A stretch of DNA of 64,000 nucleotides, from NCBI GenBank assembly GCA_020744425.1, contig JAGMUV010000001.1, positions 1,984,001 to 2,048,000 of the forward strand, given 5' to 3'. The translations under genes were made by a program, and so were the position numbers. Of this stretch, positions 1 through 11,700 are shown in pieces. The stretch's first letter is position 1; every line of letters starts with the position of its first letter. This stretch comes from Dactylonectria macrodidyma. Lineage: Eukaryota > Ascomycota > Sordariomycetes > Hypocreales > Nectriaceae. The notes beneath the pieces were generated by a model. The model was not told the origin of the DNA. It saw only the letters and a program-made list of their open reading frames with translations, and ran no database searches.

Positions 1-1248
1 TGGGAAGCTGAGCCTCCAGAGAGCTCCGTGTTTTGAGCGCAGCCTATAGGATGGAGTTGCACGTCCGATACAATCTCGACTACTGGCGGCATCTTCTCAT
101 TCACGGTGGCCTCTTCAGTCGCATATTGGTCTTCAGATAGGGAGAACCGCCCTGTTGGTGTGGAATCCACGGCAGTTGACTGTCTCGATCTGGACTCTCG
201 CTCGTGAGAAGGTTCGGTCGTATTCTCCGTAGAGCTTAAAGCCGAGGTGGACATTGGTGCTTCATCAGCTTGGCTTCCATTACCACCGTCCTCTTGAGTC
301 TCGTGTGCTGCGTGGTGATAGCCAGCAAATGCGTCGTCTGTCTGAGGAACATGACGGTTCCTAATGAAGGTGCGTACCGAGTCGTAATATGGGATAAGAG
401 AGGCTTGAGAACCTTCAAAGTCAAAGTCCTGAAGGTCTTTGGCAGCGACCCAGCCAAGCGCACCGTTGTCGAGAACTCTCGCTCCCTCGAAGAACATGAC
501 TGGAAACTCTCGGTCTGCGGCGAGGGGTCCGTCAGCCTCGTACCCTTTCTTCCAACCGACTTGCCCTGTGTGTTTATTGCAATCATAACAGGCTGGTATT
601 GACTCAGCGAGCCCGAACTTCTCAATGTCTTCGAGAGGCAGAACGAGCACAGCAAACCAACTCTTCGACTTCGGCCAATATGCCACGTATACTTCGTTAG
701 GGACGGGTTTTACGAAGGCATTTGAAGCGCTCTGTCGGCGAGGACTGGTTCGCAACGTAGGCTTGTTGCCCTGGTCGTGAAGAGTTCGCCGTCGACCTCC
801 ACGACGAACCTTCCGGTATACGGTTTGCTCGTCAACCTAGAGAGGTTAGAAAATAACCCGTCAACCATACTGATAGGAAACTTACCCCCTTCACGTATAT
901 AACCGAGTCTTCTTTAGGGTCCTCGGCAGAAGCAAGGACTTCACGCATTTCAGGCGTTTGCTGTCTGTCATTTTGTTCTGATTGCTCTTGCGCAACGTCC
1001 TTGGTGAATTCCACGACCCCAGTTTGCTCTATACCATTCATTATATCCTCACAGATATCTCGAGCGAGATTTCTGCAGAGCGCCTGGATGGAAGCTTGTA
1101 GCTGATAATCACAAGGCTTTTCTGGCTTGTTGACGGATTGTTCATAGAGGATCTTCAATTCTTTCAGCTTTCCCTCACACCTTGGAATGGCGTCTCGCAA
1201 GCCAGTCAAACGCCAAGAGCTATGAGCAGATTCATCGGATGGCGGCAT
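1..1248 (-). CDS. Hypothetical protein with N-terminal helical region and PWWP-like core, 3' end outside window
   Basis: Two exons are visible: 886-1248 and 836 down to the window edge. The 49-base intron (837-885) has a GTAAG donor and a CTAG acceptor, and both exons are phase 0. The ATG at 1248 opens a roughly 120-residue charged, probably helical segment containing CEGKLKEL. Exon 2 carries VYVAYWPKSKSW and later GWKKGYEADGPL and WVAAKDLQDFDF, which resembles a recurrent fungal domain of PWWP-like flavour and unknown function. An acidic Ser/Thr-rich tail follows and runs off the window. The N-terminal part resembles the neighbouring gene at 1934-3752 (CEGKLEGI at the same relative place), so the two look like diverged paralogues on the same strand. 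Function is not known. The exon structure is well supported; the domain label is tentative. Confidence 0.7.
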
Positions 1249-1933
1249 CTTGGTAAAGAGTAGATCGGCTGGTTCAGACTTACTAGATCGGTGGTGGGTA
1301 GCTCAGCCCACTTGCTTTGCTTTAATACCAGCCGCGACTCCAAGAAAGTGCGTCCGCCGGCGGCAACATGCGTTAGAATATGACCACTCCTCGTTCAGCT
1401 TCTAAACCCACCCCCTCGCAAGGGATTTCCTTGCAATTGCCATGCCGTTGTTCAAGCGGCTAAGTTTAGTACGCGGCCCTCCAATCACATATCCCTTGCT
1501 CTAGTCACTTTAGCCGCCCAATTATAGGTGTGAAGCCATCCAATTATTACGACGTTGGCTTGGTTGTCTTAGCCGCTCGATCGTAGGATGGAGGTGTTTC
1601 GGGGGCATTCAGCCGCTGTTGTTTTCGTCCAGCTCATCCAGCCATCGGTACTGCCGCTAAATCACTTCGATCGCATTTGCCACAATCTTGGTTCTAGCTT
1701 TCTGCCTGTTGATACTGTACGGCCGATCCGAGGACTCTCAGCAAGACACCGTCGTATGCCAGTAGAGTGGGCACACCACTTGCCGAATTTGGGAAGGCAT
1801 TTCACGTCAAAGACCAATTCTTTATCATTAGAGACTTCGTTTAATTTGCTATGCTAGTGTGCCGCCTTCTCATCTCAAATGCTGCCTTCGTTTTCCACCC
1901 AGAGAGTAGCCAAGTTTGCCTTAGTTGCAGAGG
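1249..1933. other. Intergenic, no gene recognised
   Basis: This is the upstream region of the minus-strand gene ending at 1248 and the downstream side of the gene at 1934-3752. Short open frames here lack a convincing start or splice pattern. No repeat was seen. Confidence 0.5.
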
Positions 1934-3752
1934 TCAAGTTCCGGGCGGCTTAGGCTTCAAAACCCTCAAGGGCTGTCTGTAGGAAGTTGGCTGCCGGTAC
2001 CGCGTGTGACTTTTCTGAGGGATGGGCACCGCAACTGGCTGCGTGTTATCGGTGCGCTGCGAACTAATGTTGCTGTTGCTATTGCTATTGCTATAGCTCT
2101 TGCACACATCTTCACGTTGTGGCGCTTCTCTCAGAGAGCACTGTGCATTCAGAGAGGTCGCAGGTTCCAGTGTTCTCATAGATGGTGCGTCTTCTGACCT
2201 ATGAGCCTGCACAATCGGGGTGGCTTCAGTTGTCAAGCAGCGGGAGCCGACCACGCCCCAGGTACTTCTAGCTGCGCCTGGCACGCATGGCGATGTCCCT
2301 GTTACGGTCCTGGTATGACCTTGATGCACAGGCTGCGACGTCGGTGTCCGCAGTCCTGCCACTGAAACATGAAGTCGCCGATTGTTTAGTTCCTCGACAG
2401 GTGAAAACGTTGCGGTTTTGAAATGGCGGTCGTGGGACATTTGGTCTGGATGTACTTGGGGCGTCGAAATGGCAGCCTCCATGGGCTGTATGCTTCGGGC
2501 CGCAATCTCCTCGCCGCCAAGATTAATCGTAGGTGTCGTGGTGATGCTGGCATTTCGTGCCTCTTGACGTATTGAAGTCGATGAGGCTGAAGAGCTGGAA
2601 CTCTGAGTGTGTTCTGCGGCTTTGTATCAGTCAAGTTGTCATCAGCAATGTCTATGTTCCTGCATCGAACCTGGCGCTATTCCCCGTCGCATATAATTGT
2701 TGTCCGAATCCGCGATGGGAGAGACTCTTGCTCTGGCTTCGGGTGCATGTCCTTCCAGCTGGGGAAGGACAGGTCCCAAGTTCACTTCAATGTTCTCGGC
2801 AACATGATGTTCAGACCTGTCCATGAATGCCGCGCGAGCAACAGCATTATTCTTTTGGGCCAAACTTTCGTTACAGCCCAAAACCTTAGTTCCCAGCAGC
2901 TCCACAACGTCGTTGAAGTTTGGCTTTTTACCATGCTTTCTGCCGCGCATGTGCGCCATACCGCCTACGAGCGGGTTATCTTTGAAGTTGAAATCATGAT
3001 CAACACATCGAATGATGAACCAATCGCCCTGGTTCGGCGGCCATTGGACAATGGTGTGCTTGACACGAGCGTTTCCATTCTGGAATATTTCCTCGAAGTG
3101 GATTGATCTTTTGGCTTTGTTGGATATGTGTGCCGCGGTAGCTTGCTCGGGCTCCTGCTGGTTCATGCCCCTTTTTCTCTTGCGTGTTTCCTGGTACTAT
3201 CAGCAATGGACGTGTGATTGCTAATAAAGGAGTTCTTTAGCGTACCGCAGTTCGGCCGATATGGCACTGAGAAACCGCCCCGACCTGTGAATGCAACGGG
3301 TCACTCGTGTGCTGCGGCTCGCTTGTATAACCCCGACAAGAATCGTTGGGGGGAGACTCCTGCGGGACCTCATTCTCATGTAAGTTCAGTAGTGCACTTA
3401 CTGACTTGCCGAGTTTCTTGCAGAAGTCTCCAAGAACGTTGTCGACTTGACGCCTGTACCTTGCCTCGGCGTCTTTAAGAGTAATCCTGTAGTTGAGTTC
3501 AAGGATTTCTAGCTCGCTAGCTCGATTTTGAACCTCCCTTTGCAGTTGAGGCCGTTTGGAAAGATCAGTACTTTGAAAAACGTGTTTCCATGCGGTATCG
3601 AGCTTGGCGTAGGCGGTTTCCGCGTCAACTTTGTGCTTTTGCGCCGGCGATTGTATACCTTCTAATTTCCCTTCGCACCAATCTACATCTTGCTTGATCT
3701 GATTGAAAGCTGTAATTGATTCGTGCACCGGTGTTTCATGTAAGGAGGCCAT
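1934..3752 (-). CDS. Three-exon hypothetical protein with Cys/His-rich fungal domain
   Basis: Proposed exons are 3402-3752, 2671-3196 and 1934-2613, giving 518 residues in consistent phases. The 57-base intron (2614-2670) has a weak donor, GTTCG, but a good branch site and CAG acceptor. The 205-base first intron is unusually long, so that junction is less certain. Residues 1-117 are charged and helical with DVDWCEGKLEGI. The middle exon has GDWFIIRCVDHDFNFKDNPL followed by AHMRGRKHGKK and VLGCNESLAQKNNAV, with a C-H-H-H pattern that could bind zinc; similar segments recur in uncharacterised fungal proteins. The C-terminus is low complexity, with an SNSNSNSN run encoded by a trinucleotide microsatellite near 2070-2095. 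It is a likely paralogue of the gene ending at 1248. Function unknown. Confidence 0.6.
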
Positions 3753-4329
3753 ATTCCAAGATTCAGAAAGGCAAGAACGTTGATGATTCCTTAGGAAAGC
3801 CGAAGCGGTTGAGCTGTCATAGCAAGTGCGCATGAAACTCCCAAGAAGGCAGCCATGCCATCTTGATCGGGTATATTCAGGAAACGCCGTCGGAAGGTCG
3901 GTCCAATGAGATTCGACACCCGATCGTGGTGAATAAGATTCAACTAGAAAAAAGTTTAACGGTGAGACAGGAAAAGGGGGTATCAAGCTGATTGGCCAGT
4001 GTATCCCGCCTGCTGATGAACCTAATGACTCCCATCCGCCAGCAAACCTCATTCGTCAATGAACTTCACGGGCGCTTATTTACCAACATAGTCTATTCGT
4101 TGATGAACCTCATTCGTCAAGGAACTTCACGGCGCGTATTCCGCGATGGACTCGATTCGTCAGTAATTACATGGATCAATTGTCGGCTAGCTATGATCAG
4201 CTGTTCGCTACGTCATGGGTTCGTAATCCTAAGGATTTGTCAGCGTTAGGTGACGAACTGGTCATATTGCGTCATTGATGGCAAGAACGGAGAGCGTGTT
4301 CAGTACGGCTCATGTTCGGCAACCAGTCT
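3753..4329. other. Intergenic; short direct repeats around 4010-4140
   Basis: Two imperfect copies of a stretch reading gatgaacct-catycgtcaa-gaacttcacgg occur at about 4015-4070 and 4098-4132. No gene is supported. Confidence 0.45.
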
Positions 4330-4640
4330 CAATCTTGTTGACGTCGGGCGTTTTATTTGCTATTGGTCATAGGGGCGTATTGTCTGATCATAGGGCGTGT
4401 TGTCGCCTATTGGCTCTCCGTTCACTACAGCGTGTGCTGACTTCTATTTGTTATAGGGGCGTGGCATTTAGCTATACGGCGTGTAGTCTTCTGTCGGTTG
4501 TATGTTGACCATTGCGTGTGCTATCTTCTATTGGCCATGGGGTGTGTTGTCTGGTCATAGGGCGTGTTATGTTCTATTGGTTATAGGCTATGCTGCTATT
4601 TTGTGTTTCTAAGCTATCAATCCCACTTCCTTGCCCGATA
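4330..4640 (+). repeat. Degenerate repeat block, left member of an inverted pair
   Basis: Variants of ctattggtcataggggcgt and cgtgttgtctt recur several times here. The same words occur in reverse complement at 8360-8745, as gtgttgtcttcacc and ccctattggatataggggcg units. The two blocks therefore face each other across 4 kb. Confidence 0.6.
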
Positions 4641-5673
4641 TCAGTGATCCGAGTGTTTATTACGTAAATGTTCACGAAGGTTCCTACCACGAGCGTACCC
4701 TTTTCCGGGTTGAGCGCGGACGCATCCGTTATAGGGGCAAAGAAACGATTTGTTTCCGTAGCTGTGAATCTCACGTTCATGTCGGAGAAGGGAACGTCTG
4801 GATGCAAGCCGACTATCACATGTGGTGCATTGATGAGGCTTCAAGTGGTACTCCACAAACCTTCTGATCACGGAAATAGTGTCAGCCGCTATTTACAATG
4901 GCTTGGGTCATACCTTCGATCTTACCGATAAGCACGCTTCTGCCTGTGTGGTTCATGTTTGCATTCCACCTGCCCTTCCCATGGGCAATGGAAGAGTCCG
5001 TCCGGGCCAGGAGTGGCATTTTTGTAATGGTCTCGCGGAGGTATTCTTTCTATCGAAACCAACTCCGTCGTCAAGGGGGCTTCTGGGAGTCTGAAATGTT
5101 GGGTTAGTAGACACGTATTTACTTGGGTGGTTGAGAGGATAACCTTGGGGGCGAAGAAATTACACTGCTCGATTCGCAATCGACGTTTGACTCTGTCACA
5201 GGCTGGAGATTATGTTGAAGATTGTCTGCATCAAGTGCCAACAAAGGTGTAGCTGCGGCGGCCGAATCTTCCGATATTCGTGACCCACAAACTGCTGGGA
5301 CTTCGCTCCTTGAGATTGCAGATGGCCAAGGTAGCTCTTGTCTTATGCCGTAGGGAAGGGGAGAGGTCATGGAAGTCGATGGCATACACGTCTCCGGGTT
5401 CACCACATATGGGGACCAAATCATGTTGACAGCAGCAACATTACATCCTAAGAGCAGATTTCTTACAAAATATTCTTGAAGGCCGTAATTAGTGAAAAAT
5501 TCCGTTCCATTGTGCGCGCTCGCCGGCAAATTTGCTTGGAATGCGTTGATTGCTGGGGCATATTCTGCCGACATGGCTTCGAAGGATGATGGTTCTCTTG
5601 CAAGAGGTAAAAAAGAATAGACGACAGGATCTGTAGATGCAGATGCCAAGAAGGAAATCAAGTTATGCCACAT
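4641..5673 (-). CDS. C2H2 zinc-finger protein, probable transcription factor
   Basis: Three exons, about 5144-5673, 4926-5090 and 4641-4863, give 305 residues in matching phases. Intron 2 (4864-4925) has GTAAG, a GCTGAC branch and a CAG acceptor. Intron 1 is 53 bases if the donor is GTTATC at 5143, or only 32 bases if GTAAAT at 5122 is used; both keep frame. The C-terminal 90 residues hold a classical fungal arrangement: GLFHCPWEGQVECKH, then HQCTTCDSRLASRRSLLRHE, then FLCPYNGC ... RNLREHLRNKHSD. The first 180 residues lack recognisable domains. It is a nuclear DNA-binding regulator by family inference; targets are unknown. It lies inside the inverted repeat pair 4330-4640 / 8360-8745. Confidence 0.75.
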
Positions 5674-6037
5674 CCTGGATGATCATAGGACGCCTTGCCT
5701 TCTTTAATGTTCCCCCCAAGTTATTCTCTACTAGCCACCAACCCGCCCCCCCCGCCCCCCGACTGTCGAAGATGGCTCCAATTGGTTCACTTGATACTGT
5801 GGAACATGGCGGCCCTAAGGTTTGATGTATACCGTAGCATGACTTCTGGGTCCTGTTATAAAAACACCGGTGAACGATTCTGATCTCTGTCTCCTGTTTC
5901 CGCTGCAACCCTTAACAGCAGCATCACCTCTTCATGTAGCAGGAAGCACAAGAGGCTTAACAAGAGATCAGAATATGGCTTTATAGTGAAGCAGAGACGG
6001 GCGTGGTGTCGCATGAAATCCATTGTCAAAGGCCTCT
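5674..6037. other. Divergent intergenic region between C2H2 and ankyrin genes
   Basis: This holds the upstream regions of two divergently transcribed genes and a C-rich run near 5745-5760. No conserved operator was recognised. Confidence 0.45.
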
Positions 6038-6949
6038 ATGTCGCCTCCTAGAGATTATTCTTACACCTACACTACCGTCAGAGCCCGGCCTACTTCTTCA
6101 CCGGTAGAAATGTGTCCAGACTTCTTATACGTGATGCTCGATGGCAAATCCAGGTCGCAAGACGATCCTCAGAGCCCCTGGCCTTGCTGCAGTAGTGAGT
6201 CTACCTTGTACGATCTCGACGCTCCTTCAGAGACTCCTGCATACGCAGTTCTCTCTGGAAACTTGACACAGACGCGAGAACTAGCGGCTGCTGGGGCATA
6301 CAGTCGCCCGTCTGATGCATGGACCATCTACGAGGCATGTCTACAAGGTTTTCCAATGATCCAAGCCCTCTCTGCAAACCCGGCGGTGGACCTTAACCCC
6401 GTTATACTGGGGCAGATGGGAGACCGAGTGTTCCACTTCCTCCTTCGCACCTCTCATGCTCGCTTCTCGAGCAGTAAGTCGGAGGTCGTCAAACACCTTC
6501 TGCAAAATGGTATCGATCCCTTGGAGCCTGATCGGTTTGGTAATACGGCACTCCACATCATAGCTGAGGCGGAGCTTGAGAGTCTCCAACTCATGGAACT
6601 TCTGCTTGGAGATGATGCGCCAAACGATGTCCGCGCTTCTTGCGTGTCTAATGTCGATCGACGAAACGGCCTCGGTGATGCAGGCGAGCGTGGCAGCACT
6701 GCATTGCACATAGCCGTCCTTAATAATAACAAGTCCTGCGTGAAGCTACTCTTGGAATGTGGGGCCAGTCCACACTCCAAAGGGTTGTCCAACAAGACTC
6801 CGCTCTACTTTGCAGTGGCGAGAAACTACGTTGGTATTGTTCACCTCCTTCTAGAACATGGCGCGATTGTGGAGGCGGACATGGTCGCACATTCGCCAGA
6901 GATGAGGATAGAATTGACGCGTGTTAAGGGGCAGGCCTGGCAATGGTAG
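6038..6949 (+). CDS. Ankyrin-repeat protein
   Basis: An intronless 303-residue frame. The ATG at 6038 (MSPPRDYSY) is preferred because the open frame upstream has no ATG. Residues about 150-290 carry at least three ankyrin units: DRFGNTALHIIAEAELESLQ, then GSTALHIAVLNNNKSCVKLL, then NKTPLYFAVARNYVGIVHLL, the latter two ending in LLEcGAs/LLEHGA. The N-terminal 100 residues are Ser/Pro-rich, followed by a divergent ankyrin-like stretch (TPAYAVLSGNL). Ankyrin repeats mediate protein binding; partner and process are unknown. It is short compared with most fungal ankyrin proteins, so it may be a complete small member or a fragment. Confidence 0.8.
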   Translation: MSPPRDYSYTYTTVRARPTSSPVEMCPDFLYVMLDGKSRSQDDPQSPWPCCSSESTLYDLDAPSETPAYAVLSGNLTQTRELAAAGAYSRPSDAWTIYEACLQGFPMIQALSANPAVDLNPVILGQMGDRVFHFLLRTSHARFSSSKSEVVKHLLQNGIDPLEPDRFGNTALHIIAEAELESLQLMELLLGDDAPNDVRASCVSNVDRRNGLGDAGERGSTALHIAVLNNNKSCVKLLLECGASPHSKGLSNKTPLYFAVARNYVGIVHLLLEHGAIVEADMVAHSPEMRIELTRVKGQAWQW

Positions 6950-6996
6950 CTAAAGATATGCGCTGGCACGCCACCCCGTAAGGTAGCTCATAGATC

Positions 6997-7004
6997 TATA
7001 AAAG
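6997..7004 (+). promoter_or_regulatory. TATA box
   Basis: TATAAAAG lies 79 bases before the ATG at 7083 and is the likely core promoter of the following small gene. Similar perfect TATA boxes precede several other small genes in this window. Confidence 0.55.
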
Positions 7005-7082
7005 GGCCACCCCCCGCCCCCGAGACACTTTGTGCTTCCTAAATTTCCGTTGCAAGTGTACAACTCCTCTTACGACGACAGT

Positions 7083-7352
7083 ATGTCGAACACTACTCGC
7101 ATTCCTAGTTCCAAACACCCATCAAATCCCAGCAGATCCGATGGCATGTTTGATCGTCGGTGGGAACCGCCGGTGGTAATCTATCAGAAGCTGCCGCCTG
7201 AGTGTATGACGGCTACAGCATGCGCCTGCCATGAAGTGCTGAAAGAACTCAAAGAGCTTAGAGCTAGCTACCAAGAGTTGCTAACAAAAGTTCAAGCCAT
7301 AGAATGCCGTTTGTACTCACCTCACAAACAAATGACTGGCACTGACAAGTGA
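7083..7352 (+). CDS. Small protein with C-terminal coiled coil
   Basis: An 89-residue frame from the ATG at 7083, behind a TATA box at 6997. The first half is polar and Ser/Pro-rich. Residues about 50-78 (HEVLKELKELRASYQELL) form a probable coiled coil. It lies 130 bases after the ankyrin gene on the same strand but has its own promoter. No known family was recognised. It belongs to a set of small coiled-coil genes scattered through this window. Confidence 0.5.
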   Translation: MSNTTRIPSSKHPSNPSRSDGMFDRRWEPPVVIYQKLPPECMTATACACHEVLKELKELRASYQELLTKVQAIECRLYSPHKQMTGTDK

Positions 7353-8212
7353 TAGAGCCCTGTACATGCTGGCGAGTTGATGATGTGGACTACGATAGGT
7401 GTGGTATAGATTAGGAGTGGTTTTGATGCCCACGGGTCATCTTGAGTTTAAATCTGGTTCTACCTTTTAGTTATTCCACATGAAATATGAAAGGCTCAAC
7501 TCGGCTGGCCTTACCCTATAGCTGGTGAATGAGCAGCCGCACGAAATCGGCTCAACTCCCCTGTAAAAATTCTCTAGCCTCGGAAGCTGTTAGTGGCTGG
7601 ATACTTAGACGGAATTTTACAGGCCACACGACCACACTATTCGCTGCTAGCGCCTATCATGGCACTAACAGCACAGGAGGCACTTGGGAGAATTCATCCT
7701 CCTCTGCAAAGTTGGTCTCAACAAACTGCCCTTCTACTTGTAGCTTCCTTCAAAACCAAGGATTATAGGTATCTGGACAGCCCATCTTTCCAAACATGGT
7801 GACCGGTTGCGGAGGTTTTTCTCCCTGAAGGTAAGCTGCGCGACAGCCTCTGATTCCCTTGAAGGGTTCTTCCACGCCGCCGCCGCTCAGCCATTCCCAC
7901 CGCTGGTTACTGGAGCATGGACTGCGGCGGTAGCGCTGCAGCCTTGGCGAGGAAGCGAAAATCAAGGGCTGACCAACACTGCCTGCAAGATCCCTCTGAT
8001 GTGTAACTGACTAGCCACCTACAGGATGTGGGGGCGAATAAGTTTGCAAGGAAACGGGGAGAGCGGGCGTAAATCGAGAAAGCTTAATAATCAACATCAG
8101 GAAGCACTAAACTAAAAACAGCCTCAAATTGACAGATCATGCTTCAGCTGCAAATCAGACTCTAGAACTGCATGAACAGGACGGGTGCCGATAGCCAGCC
8201 AGTAATGGCCGT
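7353..8212. other. Intergenic, no supported gene
   Basis: Short frames on both strands lack start context, splice signals or domain similarity. No clear repeat before 8213. Confidence 0.45.
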
Positions 8213-8351
8213 ATCTCCTTAGGTGCGGTAATGCTTGTGGAGCACAATCGCTACTTAAGGAAAAAGCAAAACTACCTACAAATAGCCCACCACCAATCGT
8301 CATAGAGAAGTACCAAAGGTGCCCCACAAGCATTACCGCACCTAAGGAGAT
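8213..8351. mobile_element. MITE-like element with perfect 28-bp terminal inverted repeats
   Basis: The left arm 8213-8240 (begins atctccttaggtgcgg) is the exact reverse complement of the right arm 8324-8351. The 139-bp unit has an 83-base non-coding centre. The size and perfect arms fit a miniature inverted-repeat element or a large hairpin. I could not find a convincing target-site duplication beside it. Confidence 0.6.
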
Positions 8352-8359
8352 TTGACCAG

Positions 8360-8745
8360 TAGAAGACAGCACGCCTATAACTAAACAACACGCCCCTATA
8401 TCCAATAGGGAATGGCACCCGTTGTGGTCAATATATGACCAATAGCAAACTACACACCGGTGGTGAAGACAACACGTCCCTATGCCCAATAGAAGAGAGC
8501 CCACGCTGCGGTTAATGGCAGGAACACACCCTGTGGTGAAGACAACACGCCCCTATATCCAATAGGGAATGGCACCCGTTGTGGTCAATATATGACCAAT
8601 AGCAAACTACACGCCGGTGGTGAAGACAACACGTCCCTATGCCCAATACAAGAGAGCCCACACTGCGGTTAATGGCAGGAAACACACCCTGTGGTGAAGA
8701 CAACACGCCTATAACTAGCCACACGCCCCTATGGCCAATGGACAT
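8360..8745 (-). repeat. Tandem repeat of about 157 bp, right member of an inverted pair
   Basis: The word cgcccctatatccaatag starts at 8391 and again at 8548, and the sequence following each is nearly identical for the whole 157-base period. A third partial copy begins near 8704. The repeat is related in reverse orientation to the block at 4330-4640. Frames across it simply translate the repeat and are not taken as genes. Confidence 0.75.
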
Positions 8746-8783
8746 GTGCTCTCTGACATGCCAAGTTCTCATTCAACCAGAGC

Positions 8784-11700
8784 CTAACTCAGACTGATCG
8801 TCGTCATGGTATCCTCACTATCGGTGAATTTCGAGAGCGGCTCCTGCTGCGCCCCCTGGGGTTTACGCAGAAGGGTGTGCGAAATTCCTACCATCGTAGG
8901 GGCGACTTGACAGTTGCCGTCAACCCACCCCGGGGTCATACAGGAAGAACGGGCGGAGCTGGAGTCACTTTGGACTGGGAATTGCGCCGGGGCTTTGAAT
9001 CGTGAAAGGATAGGCGAACACATGCTTGAGTGTGACAGGATCTGAGAGTTGCCGGACAGGTCTACGCTACACAGCTGCGAATCCGCCGACACTGACGCGG
9101 AAGACGCCCCTTTCCATGGCGGACCCAATCTGTATCCTAAGACCTCGGATGCGCTAGGTTTGGCTCTCCTTCGGGGAGCGCGAGACGGATGCCGACTTCT
9201 TGGTGAAGGCAAGGTCGATCTTGGATGTGGGGCAGTATAGAGACTCGCGTTGGTAATACGATGATCAGAATGGGCCGGAGGAGGGACAACCTCTTGGGCC
9301 TGAGACTCTTTCGGGACTTTGCACCCGCTAGAAGGCGATGGTAATGCTGATCTCTCGGGCGAAGTGCTGTATACACTGGCTAAAAAAGGATGGGGATCTT
9401 GACGAGACGGGGAGGTGAGCGCACGTGGTGATGGCAACGGCGGTCTCTCATGCAACCAGTTTCCAACCCAGGCTGGATGGCCATTTTGATCAGACGGTGC
9501 ATGGTGAGGAGCATAAAGTGATGTTGAATTCTCTTGAAAAGATCTGTAGAAGCTTGCTGGACGGTCGTCTTCTCGGGGTGGTGGCGGAAGAGGGGGTAGA
9601 GGTTTATACTGCCGAGGTGCTGGCAGCACCACGTCTTTCCTCGCACTATGAGTGTCTTTGTCGTTGTGATGTGAGGCTGGAGGTCGGCCGTTGAGAAAGT
9701 CTGACGTGTCTTTGTGATGCGCCTTCGTTGTACATGATTTTTCTGTGCAGTCTAACATATTCCGTGAGTGACCACATCTTATTTGATGTCCTGTGTCGTT
9801 TCCTGAGTCACTCGGCGACCAAAGTGTCGAGCTGTCAAGCTGGGAGCTGCCAGCAGAATAATCGAAAACAGTTCGGCTCTGGTCGGCTACTAGAGAGTAG
9901 GACGGGATAGAAATGGCAGATGAGCTGTCGCGAGCGGTGGATCCTCTCAAAAGGCTTTCCGGGCGACTCAAGTCATCCAGCACAAGAGTCGATGTGTCCG
10001 AAGGCAGGCGGCTAGATCGACTGCTCGTGCCAGCACAAGTCTGGTACTCCAAAAGGAGCTGCTCCCAGAAATTAGAGTATTCAGTTATCTCAGTTTCAGC
10101 CGGCTCAATGAACTGACCCTCCATGGGCACATCCTCGTCCTCGAAGACCGGTGCAACGTGCAAGGCGGGCGGGGTGTCGACATCCATTTCAGTACTCTCA
10201 GCCTCAAAGCCAAGATATTCGTTGTTATCTATGTCGCTTCGTTGCTCTAGATCCAAGGAGGCCGTCGTTTGGGAGTTCGAATGTACAAGTTGCACCCCGA
10301 CTTCTGGTACGGGGCTGTTTATTTGTACGCTTGGGCGTGACAAGTCAAAGTTGAATGAGCAATGAGGCAAGAACGCCCGCACCATGTCTTTGAGGATGAA
10401 GGCTTCAGTGATTTCTCCTGCATGCACCTCCTCCTCGAAAAGGCGGGGTAGAAAAGCAACCTCCTGAATAACGGGCAACACCCTAGCAAATGGCCGGCCC
10501 CAGCGATGTTCTACCCGACTCAGGAAAACATGTTCATCCGATTCCAACGCATGCTTCTCCGGCTTGAATGGATTCATATTCTTTGTAGCTCCTTCTTCGA
10601 TAACATAACTGCGGAAGCCTACGAGTTTTGCTCGGCGCTGAAATAAAGATTCACATGAATGGATATCGTCGGTTGACAGTCGAGGTGCTTGTTCACCACG
10701 CTCGATCTTTGGCCCTTCTCGAGCCATGAAGGCAAACTGACGAAGCGCTGCTACAATGACCGTGTTGTAAGCTAGATTGAAGCTGGGACGGCCGAGCACC
10801 GGTTGAAATTCGCCCTCCCGAATTTCAACATACGGTTCCGTCTCGACCCAGCATCCCCGGAGCGCTGATCGAAGTGTCGTCGGCCCATCTCCGGCTTTGA
10901 TCGTCTTCTTGAGCTCGCTGGGAATCAAAAGAGACCAAACAACCTGTGCGGCAATACCAAGGTAGAGCATGTTTGCTTGGAAGATTCGAAGGCTTGGAAT
11001 CATGCCCGATGCTCCCAAGATTTTCTTCTCGAGCTGATCTCGTTGTTGTTGATCGGTTATTGCGGGGAAAACCATCTTGGCCTGAAAGACAGCACGGACC
11101 CACTCATGGTCGGACCGGCTGATGGCTGGGGCCCGCCCTTCCAGTAGCTTCACGGTCTCGGGGGTGAGATACTTTTGTACGATACGATTGCCAAGGATGT
11201 ACCCCGACCATTCGCTATAGATATGGTCCAGACACGTATGAGCTTCGCTGAAAAGGCCCCAAGCAGAATATTTGCGAAAGTTACCTAGTCGCAGAGCATC
11301 CATGATGCCCGGGAAGCCTATAAGCCTATCCAAGGCTCTCGCAACATCTGAGTGTTTATTGATAGCCTCGAAATTTTTCTGCTTATTTAGACTCAGTCTC
11401 ATGTACCATTCATTGTAGTCCAGACTATTGATTGGGTGTTCACGGAGCTTGGAATAGATATATCCATCCGTGTAGCGTTCTTCGTGATAGAACTGCTCCG
11501 TCCGTCTCTGGACGACCCGGTTCCTGGCGAGCATCGAGAGATCCGTGCTGCAGAGGAAGATGGTCCAGCATGACTGAGGGTCAATCCTTTGGGAAGCTTC
11601 TACGCGGTGGCGACCATGAGTATACGCCACCCGATGATCGCTCAGACAAGGATAAAAGCCGGCCGCGTTGCTCTGGTGCAGGGTTATAGAGCCTCCTAAG

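Noticed and set aside
8124..8772. Minus-strand frames of 86 and 126 codons rich in Cys, Gly and Leu
   Set aside because: They translate the 157-bp repeat and MITE-like element and repeat each other; not independent genes.
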